A DNA stretch of 64,000 bases, from assembly GCF_000835495.1 (NCBI RefSeq), contig NW_015622542.1:4424485-4488484 (forward strand), written 5' to 3'. The notes below the pieces were generated by a model, which saw nothing but the letters and a program-made list of their open reading frames with translations, searched no databases and was not told the DNA's origin. Position 1 is the first letter of the stretch. Each line of letters starts with the position of its first letter. This DNA comes from Cladophialophora immunda (lineage: Eukaryota > Ascomycota > Eurotiomycetes > Chaetothyriales > Herpotrichiellaceae). Positions 56,168 through 64,000 of this stretch are shown here, in pieces. The position numbers were made by a program, and so were the translations under genes.

Positions 56168-57600
56168 AGTTTGCTCGTCAGGCGCCTTAATCGACCGACC
56201 CCTGGTCCCGGACCCTCTGATGTTGAGACTTCGGCGTTCATAGTGCTACGTTCGGCGGTTGTCACAACAGATGTAGGTAGATCTCAGATGAATATAAAAT
56301 GCAAGGACGAGCACAGAGTACGTGGTGACCGAAACCTGGCGATGCTGGTCTACCATTGACAAGACTCATGAGGTAGTGTATCCACTACTTACATGTCTGT
56401 TGGTATTGAGGGTGTCTGGGCGTTCCAGACCACCTTTAGCCCCTGTACCCCAGAGAGGCGTTCAGGATGACAGTGCGCATAATGTTATATGCGAGGTATT
56501 ACTACTCCCGGAGTGAGCAGTGCGAGTTATAGCAGAGCTCGGGCCAGAATACGGACGAAGGGTGGTATTCAAGGTCCGATCATGCGCCATAAAACTTGCC
56601 ATGGACAGTCAGGTCGGGAGACAGCTCATACGAGACAATGTGTCGAGCATATCGACTTACGTTCTCGGAGAGTTGAGGAGGAGAGCACGAGGAAGAGATG
56701 GCTATTCTAATTGGTGGTGAACCGAGCACCCTCCGAACTATCCAGTGGGTACTTGGGCTAACTAAAGCTGCTTCACGCGACAATGTACAAGGACTCGGAG
56801 CTTCAATGCTAAGTCTGATGCACGATCAGGCCCAATTAGCTCGCTTGTCCGTGGACGAACTGGAGTTCCTGGGCTGGGACAATGCCCCTCGTTTACGAGA
56901 CACCCTCTCACCCCTGAGAGAACGGAGTATAGCCCCAGATAGTATCCCTCCGGCCTCACCGGGTGGTGCCGGTAGGAAATGCCTGATGGCCTTCTAGAAT
57001 CTCTATTCCTCTTGGCCAATAGTGTCATTCCGCTTCTGTACGGGTGCTATGGGGTGCGCTCAGCTGCCCAGATCCAGCCTGATGCCTTGCCATTGGACGA
57101 AGTGGCGACCCTTTAACCTCACGAGCCTCGTGGGGATCTCTCTACCTGCATATTTCATGCATCAAAACATCACACCATGGGCCAACATGCGAATCTCGAG
57201 GCCTGTGATGCTCTTAGATCTCCATCAATCACCTGGGGTTCCCGCAACACGTTTTGCAATGCTGTCTTTGTTGTCGACCACCCCCCAGACAACTGCGCTT
57301 TTTGGCAGTGATGGAGCAATTTTCAAAGGTCATGGTATACCGTCTGTGGCGACGGACATGCACAATGGTTCGCGTCCGGGTCTGGACTATATGTACTACT
57401 GCGAATCCGTCGGACGACAGGCCCATGGAAAGATCCTGGACAAGATCGTTGACCGACACGAACGACATTTGGATCCAACTCGAATCCTGAAACGAACAGA
57501 GTTGGTCATCTACAACTTCCCAACACCTAGCACAACAAACCTTTGCAAAGCTTGTCGCTCCCAGCCATATCCTTTCTATAGGCGAAGATGAAGTGGGAGG
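56168..57600 (+). other. Unidentified region, possible decayed or mis-split gene
   Basis: Several plus-strand stretches look protein-like but lie in different frames and are cut by stops: 56520-56720, 56698-56997, about 56990-57117 (PDGLLESLFLLANSVIPLLY) and 57022-57591 (with GSRPGLDYMYYCESVG). Simple splicing does not join them well. I recognise no family. It could be a multi-exon gene, a pseudogene or chance. Confidence 0.3.
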
Positions 57601-59587
57601 ATGATGGCTATGCGCGCAGGGACGATGATGGTAGACCGGTGACGTTTGTGAGAACACCTCGCTCCCTTGGGCCATTCCTTATACTCATCGCTGCGAACAG
57701 GAAGAGTATCGACAGAAGTCGGTCGGTACCGCCAACAAGAATTTCAGATGGAACTTGACCACGGGCGATCTTAAGATGTTTGCCGTCACAGGGTACGGCT
57801 TGCGTACTTCCCTACAACAAGACTACTGACACCTTGCCAGCGTCGGCTTCTTCCTTGATTCATATGACTTGTTCATCATCAACCTAGTGACACCAGTATG
57901 GCTCTACGAGTAAGCTCACCGCTCCTGCTACCACAGTCTCAATGTCACTCAGGGACTGATATATGGCTTTTTAGATACTGGGGGGGCCTCGAAGGCCGTA
58001 AGCCCCATTACCCGCCTCTTCTCCGAGGTCTTGTCAACGCTGGGTCAAACATTGGCAACATCTTCGGACAGCTGATCTTCGGCTTCCTCGGCGACGTCTT
58101 TGGTCGGAAGTTTGTGTACGGCAAGGAACTGATCGTGGTGATCATCGGCACCATCCTGACCATCAGCCTTCCCAACGACATTCCGACGCCCACGCTGAAA
58201 ATGATATGGCTTTTCTGTTTCCGTATGCTCATGGGCGTCGGTATCGGAGGCGATTACCCCATGTCCGCGTCGATCGTGTCGGAGAGGTCCTTGCTGCCAA
58301 AGCGTGGTCAGCTGTTGGCGTGGATCTTTTCGAACCAAGGCTGGGTGAGTCTTCCCCTTCCAGTCGTGGAGCTCTGCATATTCTCCCTCAAGTTCAAAGG
58401 CTCTTCAGCTGACTCGGTTCTATTTCCCAGGGCACACTCACGGGCTCCATTGCGACGATCATCATTCTTACATGCTTCAGCCACGCCCTAGATATAGAGG
58501 GACACTACAACCAACTAGATGCAGTTTGGCGAATCCAGATGGGCCTTGGGCTCGTTCCTGCTTTCGCCACGCTTTACTTTCGTCTCACAATGCCGGAAGG
58601 TCGGAAGTACCTACAGTCTCGGGAACTGAACCATGCCGCCGTGACGAATCATAAAGGAGGCAACAGCGTCTCGAAATCGGCGGCGCAGGAACCGGAGCTG
58701 AACTCCCTAAGCAACGGCAGCGTTCTAACCGATGCTGGTCCTTCTGCCTTCGATACCACGACCCCGGCCGAGGAGAACAAGCTCACTCCCACCAGCAGCA
58801 CCGAAGGACGGACGAAGTACAAGGCCTTCTTTGTCCACTTCAGCAAGTGGAAGAACCTCAAAGTCCTCCTGGGAACCACCTCGACTTGGTTCCTGCTCGA
58901 CGTGGCCTTCTACGGCACGAACCTGAACCAATCGGTCCTCCTGGACGAAATTGGCTTCGATACCGGCAAGAACGAATATGACCTCCTGATGCGGAACGCG
59001 ATCGGAAACCTCATCATCGCTGTCGCCGGCTACGTCCCCGGATATTTCTTCACCATCTTCTTCATCGAGAAGCTCGGCAGGAAGTGGATCCAGATCCAAG
59101 GATTCCTCATCGTCGCGTTGATGTTCGGTATCATAGCTGGCGACTACGGCCATCTCGGGACGGCCGGCAAGTTCGTCTGCTTCGCTTTCGCGCAGGTACG
59201 TGAACGGCATCAAGCCCGCCTCCACCGTGTCAACGTGAGAATTCTAACCGTAATGTGTTGCAGTTCTTCTTCAATTTTGGCCCCAACTCGACGACGTTCA
59301 TCGTCCCTGCCGAGGTCTATCCTTCACGGGTACGTGGGTTGGCGCACGGTACCAGTGCCGCCGTCGGCAAACTGGGCGCCATCCTGTCCGCGCTGCTCTT
59401 CAATTACCTCAGCGGTCCGAACATCATCGGCCTCGCGAATGTCCTGTGGGTGTTTTTCGCCTGCAATGTCTTGGGCGCGATCATCACCTTCTTCCTGATC
59501 CCCGAAACCAAGAACAAGGACGCCGATGTGGCCGACTATGAGGAGTGGCAGGAGAGACAGGCGAAACTCAACCCGGAGAAAGTCTGA
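57601..59587 (+). CDS. Pho84-like inorganic phosphate transporter (MFS)
   Basis: Six exons (57601-57630, 57701-57792, 57841-57909, 57975-58344, 58431-59195, 59264-59587) encode about 549 residues. Fungal phosphate:H+ symporter features are clear: [19 protein letters not shown] in span 1, [26 protein letters not shown], the signature [15 protein letters not shown], and later [22 protein letters not shown] central hydrophilic loop of about 90 residues is Ser/Thr/Asn-rich, and about twelve spans are visible. It imports phosphate, or possibly glycerophosphodiesters, at the plasma membrane. The first tiny exon is weak (donor GTAGAC), so the true start may lie elsewhere; from 57701 on the model is firm. 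Confidence 0.85.
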
Positions 59588-60488
59588 GGAGAACTAAACG
59601 AAAAAAAAGTGCTGCAAAGTTCCCCGTGCGTTTTCGATGTCGAATAGGGGAACGGGACCTTGCATTGACGGCGCTGCTTTCCATTTATTACCATCTACCC
59701 GGTTTAATCTTACCATGTTATCACATTTTGTCGAAGGCAGTATACTATTTTCTGGGGCGTGGCCGCCGGATCAATCTGACCCACCTGGGCTTCCGTGGGT
59801 GGGCGTTATTCCTCGATGTGCCATGGCAGACGTGATCTCGGGGTTGGCAAAGATCATAGCGGCATTCAGGCGGAGACAGCGATAATCAGCAATATTTCTG
59901 ACCCAAAAGTCTGTTACTCGAAGCAAGGATAGCAAAAGGGGTGGAGTAAAAGAGGGAAGATCCAGCCGATCACCCCAGGACATTCATAGGTGGGAGGAGG
60001 AAGGGTGTCGACAGTTTGATACTATGAAGGACTATATATTTTCATGCTAGAGAAGGAGACAGTAAATCCCCGAAATGAATGGGTAAAACAAAGCCGCTGG
60101 GGCCATGCTCCTTTCTTAATGTCTGCTTCAAGAGGAGCAGGCCATCGTACAATTTGGATGCTATGTGCTTTTGCGACAGTTCGGGGGATGCTTCAGTTGT
60201 GCGGCGTGCCTGCCCACCTCAGAAGCAATACAAACGCGTCAAGATAAGGAATGCCGCAGAGGAAGAAAGGCTGGAATTACCTCGAATCCGTCAATCATTG
60301 GAGCTAATTACCAGCCGCCGTCCGCATTTGCCCAACATCGCTAAACCCGCTAAAGAGACCAATGGCCGGCTGGCTAGGAAGTGAGGCTGAGCGTGGCTGA
60401 CTTCAAGGCGCAAACGACTCAGCCCACGATTTCTTGTCGGCGAACTTCGACAGCCTCAGCCTCAGCGCGCGAACATGGCATTCTCTCG
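59588..60488. other. Intergenic, promoter of second NACHT gene
   Basis: About 0.9 kb with no supported gene. The open frame extends upstream from the NACHT start to 60381 but begins there with GTG. Confidence 0.45.
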
Positions 60489-63400
60489 ATGCAAACTGAC
60501 CGTCGCAATGTCAATTCCATCTCCATGGCTCTGACTCTGCGCCAGAGAGCTGCTTCCGATCCAACAGAGTCGCTGAAGCAGGCGTTGAAGACCTTTGAAA
60601 CTGTCCTCAGCGATGACCGAAGGCAGCTTTATCAACAGGCTTGTGCCAAACCGGACGTGACAAGCGTGGTCGCCTTCGTGACTCGACTCGACGAGGACAA
60701 CAGCGGTCGAGCGAGGCGATGTTTCGCGCCTCGACTTTTGACCTTCCTCAATGCCACCCGTCAGTTCAGCGATGCGGTCGACACATTCGTCTCCTCCCAT
60801 CCCCAGCTCGCTGCGCTGGTCTGGGGCGGCGTCAAAACCGCCATTTTGGTTGCAAGCAACGTCGCGTCATATTTTGAGAAGATTACTGGCTTGATCATGC
60901 ACATTGGCCGCTTCTGCCCTGTCTACGATGATTTTGGCTCGCTGTATCCAGGTGCAGCGGGCTTGCAGGCAGCCCTTTGCGGATTCTACGCGACTATCAT
61001 CGAACTCTGCACGAAAATTATTCTAGGCTCTCAGAAGACCTTGTGGCAACAGTTTCTATCACCCATTGCCAACCCATTTGAATCCGAGTTCAGGCCGTTC
61101 CTTGACCGCCTGGAACAGGACCGCAGAGAGGTGGAACTGCAGATCCAGCTGGCCTCTCAACAGGCGGATCGAGAGACAGCCAGACTCTTAGAATTGGACC
61201 GACGAAGGAGTTCGCTAAACTGGAAATCCGCATTTAAGTATCATAAAGAAGGAAGGGAAGAGCGAGACCGAGCAGCGCTGTGGCGTGAGCGACAAAAGGC
61301 ACGAGAGGAAGTCAAGACCAGGTCTTCCATACGAAGTAATCTGTCACCGATCGATCACGACAAAGCATGGAAGCAAGCTTTACGACAACGCGTCTCCAGT
61401 ACGGCCGAGTGGTTTGCGACAGAGCCTGACTTCGTGCGCTGGAAACGCGCGCAGCGAACCTCGATTTTTTGGTGCATAGGCAACCTTGGAACAGGCAAGT
61501 CAATTCTTGTCTCCAATATCATTGCACACTTCTCAACGAACTCCACGCCATCAACAGTTGTGGCGCATTTCTTCTGTCGCTTTGATGATGCACAAACCAC
61601 CAAAGCCAGGAATATCCTGGGCAGTGTCTCCTGCCAGATACTTAGCACCTATATCGAATCCACCAAGGGTGACTCTTTGGATACCCTACTCGCTGAGACG
61701 TGCGATTTGGACCTAGACGGCGTTACAAAGTTTCTCGCTACCCGGCTCAACCCAGACAAAACCTACTACATTGTCCTAGATGGATTAGATGAATGCGAGC
61801 CTTTTGAGAGAGAAAGCCTCGTAAGAGCGATTGCGGAACTGATTGAGGAGCCTCGAACTACACTCAAGATACTTTGTGCTGCACGACCAGACACCGAAAA
61901 TGAGATAGCAAGATTTCTTCCCTCCAACTTCAGACTAACATTGACCTCGGAGAAAACGGACTGCGACATCGTCAAATACATCGATGCAGCCCTTGATGAA
62001 CAACTAGAAGCTGGTCGGCTTAAGCTAGGCGACCCTGCACTGATTGTGACCATAGCAGAAGCTCTGCAGAAAGGGTCACGAGGAATGTAAGTATTCACCC
62101 CTTCCCTTCGGATGATCGTGCACGACTTAAACACCCGGCTCGTTGCCTCCACCAGTGACATGTCCTAAGAACTGATTTGCTTTTATATGCGTAGGTTCCT
62201 TTGGACTCGATTGATGATTGATGAGATTTGCGAACAAACAAATGACAACGCTATCAGGCGTGCCCTTGAGGATCTTCCACTACAGCTTTCAGACATCTTT
62301 GACCGGAAGCTTTCCCGTATCGCTCAATCAACTCGCTCTAAACTCTGTACCAAGCTGCTTCAATTCTGTGGTGTGACAAAAAGACCGTTGAATCTGGAAG
62401 AGTTTCGGGAACTTCTCGGTATCGAGGTTGGCCAAGTAACTTTGGACAGGGGCAATCTTCCCAACGATATCGCGGGCGTTGTCGCCAGTTGTCACGGATT
62501 GGTCTACGCCGATGAGGAGCATTTCACAGTCCATTATGTCCACTACAGTGTGGAACAACACCTTTTTGAATCTCCAAATCCACGATCTGCCGACTTCGAT
62601 CGCGCCGCCATTGATACACATGTCGGGGTCTTGTGTATGACATATCTCAACTTCAAAGAACTCAGCGCCCAGGTGGACAAGGTTGGAAAGTCGATTCCCA
62701 TTGACCCGGTTTTGATGGGACGGATTGCATTCGACGCAAAGTCAGACCTCACCAGCCGACTTGCACAGCAGATCCTCAGCAGAAACAAAGCGCTGTCATC
62801 TATGAGTTCGAAAGATCTAAAACGGGGCATTCAAGGCATCGTCGGCACAAGGGAACCATCTAAGGGGCAACAACATTTCCATCTCCTTCCATATGCTAAA
62901 CAAAACTGGATCCATCATTTCCGGCACCTGGAACGATTCGAGAGAAAGGAGGATGAGAAACTTTTCTTCAAGTGTGTCACTGGGGATGTTCGTGAGGCTA
63001 ACCGCCCATGGCAAACGGACCCGGATGAGAGGACAGACTCAAAATTGGTGTCCCTGTGGGAAGATATTGGCCCGCTCTTCTTATGGGCGACGTCCCAGAG
63101 TCATGTGGCGCTAGTATCGACAGCGATCGATCGATACCCGCACGCATTCTGGCGTAAAGTGGAATTCGCGAGCGATGAACGTTCGAAGGCGGCTCTGGAA
63201 ATCATCGCCAACAACCCCCTCCTATTCGACCCCAAGACTTTAGGTTACGCACTCATGGTGGTCATAGATAAGGGTCTCACGGAGCTCATAGAGCCGTACC
63301 TCAATACAAACCTCGATATCCAGTACCTCAAGACAAACCTCGATATTCAGTCCCTCCGGACACCGGGCCATGGAGCATATCCAATAGGTCCCTTGGAACT

Positions 63401-63722
63401 CGCAGCTACCAAAGGCTCAATCGAAACAGTCAACCTTCTCCTTGCCCATGACAAAGAATTGGTTTTGGGTCCAATAAGTTGTCCATTAGGCGAAGATGCA
63501 CTCACGACAGCAGCCAGGTGGGGCCACAAGGAGGTGGTCCAGAGGCTTCTACAAGCATATGTCGACCTTGAAACCGTCCCTGATCAGCCCACAGCTCTTT
63601 CTGCAGTCTATGCAGCCAGAAACAATGGATTCACGGAGATCATGGAACTGCTCTTGGGGAAACCGCGCGACACCGAAGTCACTCGGTACATCAGGGACGT
63701 CTGTGTCTCGGACATAACATAA
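60489..63722 (+). CDS. NACHT STAND protein with ankyrin-like repeats
   Basis: Two exons (60489-62086, 62195-63722; 108-bp intron) encode 1041 residues. Residues 15-250 match the DUF7708-type N-terminal domain of fungal STAND proteins (VVAFVTRLDEDNSGRA, LAALVWGGVKTAILVASN), followed by a charged helical linker. The NACHT NTPase has the P-loop GNLGTGKS near residue 330, Walker B YYIVLDGLDEC and the sensor CAARPD. A winged-helix stretch with RGMFLWTRLMIDEI spans the intron. Ankyrin-like repeats occupy about 900-1030 (LELAATKGSIETVNLLLAHD, ALTTAARWGHKEVVQRLL). A further in-frame ATG at 60525 could be the start instead. It is an NLR-like sensor of unknown ligand, with only about three or four repeats against the longer arrays of many relatives. 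Confidence 0.86.
63306..63359 (+). repeat. 27-bp tandem duplication in NACHT gene
   Basis: Two adjacent near-identical 27-bp units encode TNLDIQYLK and TNLDIQSLR just before the ankyrin-like repeats. The frame is preserved. Confidence 0.8.
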
Positions 63723-64000
63723 CAACTGTCGCCATGAGCCAGCGAAGCAAGGCACGGAAAAAAGGAGAGCTGGACTAGCCCATGGTCTTCCCGGAGAGGG
63801 CGTCGCATGTAGGCATTTTCCGAGCTTGCCTCTGGCTTGGGATACAGGTGATGGAGAAACTGATATCCTTATCGATCCCGACTTGGTCAAATAGACACAT
63901 TGCCACTACTAGTGTGGACGGAGCGCCGGAATCCTTCCTCCCGATCGCCTCCCGTTCGGACACTCCATTTTTCAGCCTTGTAAGATCTTGCCGCAGCACG
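63723..64000. other. 3' flank of second NACHT gene
   Basis: 278 bp to the window end. No gene is supported. Confidence 0.4.

Overview
The window is nuclear DNA of a filamentous ascomycete (Pezizomycotina). The genes carry short introns (mostly 45-110 bp) with GT..AG ends and CTAAC-type branch points. Typically fungal families are present: divergent FAS alpha/beta subunits, a Zn2Cys6 regulator, STAND/NACHT proteins, a Fur-type NCS1 permease and a Pho84-like transporter. A eurotiomycete-like fungus is my guess; the sequence alone does not prove it. I see no tRNA, rRNA, transposon or CRISPR.

Left part (about 1-23.2 kb): a catabolic-looking neighbourhood. It holds a CocE/S15-type serine hydrolase, a vacuolar Atg22-like MFS transporter and a metal-dependent amidohydrolase. 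Next comes a 15-exon hydantoinase/oxoprolinase fused to a DUF917 domain, which shares a 603-bp divergent promoter with an NCS1 permease (the superfamily of the bacterial hydantoin transporter Mhp1). A cytosolic M1 aminopeptidase, a Zn2Cys6 regulator divergent from it, and a haloalkane-dehalogenase-type hydrolase with its full set of catalytic residues complete the group. Together they suggest uptake and hydrolysis of cyclic amides/ureides or peptide-like nitrogen sources; that is inference.

Middle (24.8-31 kb): a NACHT STAND protein (NLR-like) and a large fungal protein of unknown function with C-terminal Cys/His motifs. Then (32.5-46.1 kb) the fatty acid synthase locus: FAS beta (minus strand) and FAS alpha (plus strand) diverge from a 1.68-kb promoter region, and each is a single long exon.

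Right part (46.9-64 kb): an intronless gene for a 635-residue amylosucrase-type GH13 enzyme. Every residue known to define amylosucrase is conserved at a constant offset of +4 from the Neisseria enzyme, which makes it a strong candidate for transfer from bacteria. It is followed by two divergent, previously unassigned membrane proteins (one with a heptad-repeat and poly-Asn tail, one Cys-rich with several membrane spans), a SET-MYND protein, an unidentified stretch that may be a decayed gene, a Pho84-like phosphate transporter and a second NACHT protein.

Exon joins were worked out by hand from splice sites and reading frame. In the multi-exon genes listed, the exon lengths I checked sum to whole codons. 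The internal splice sites and domain calls rest on recognition of family motifs, not on database searches.
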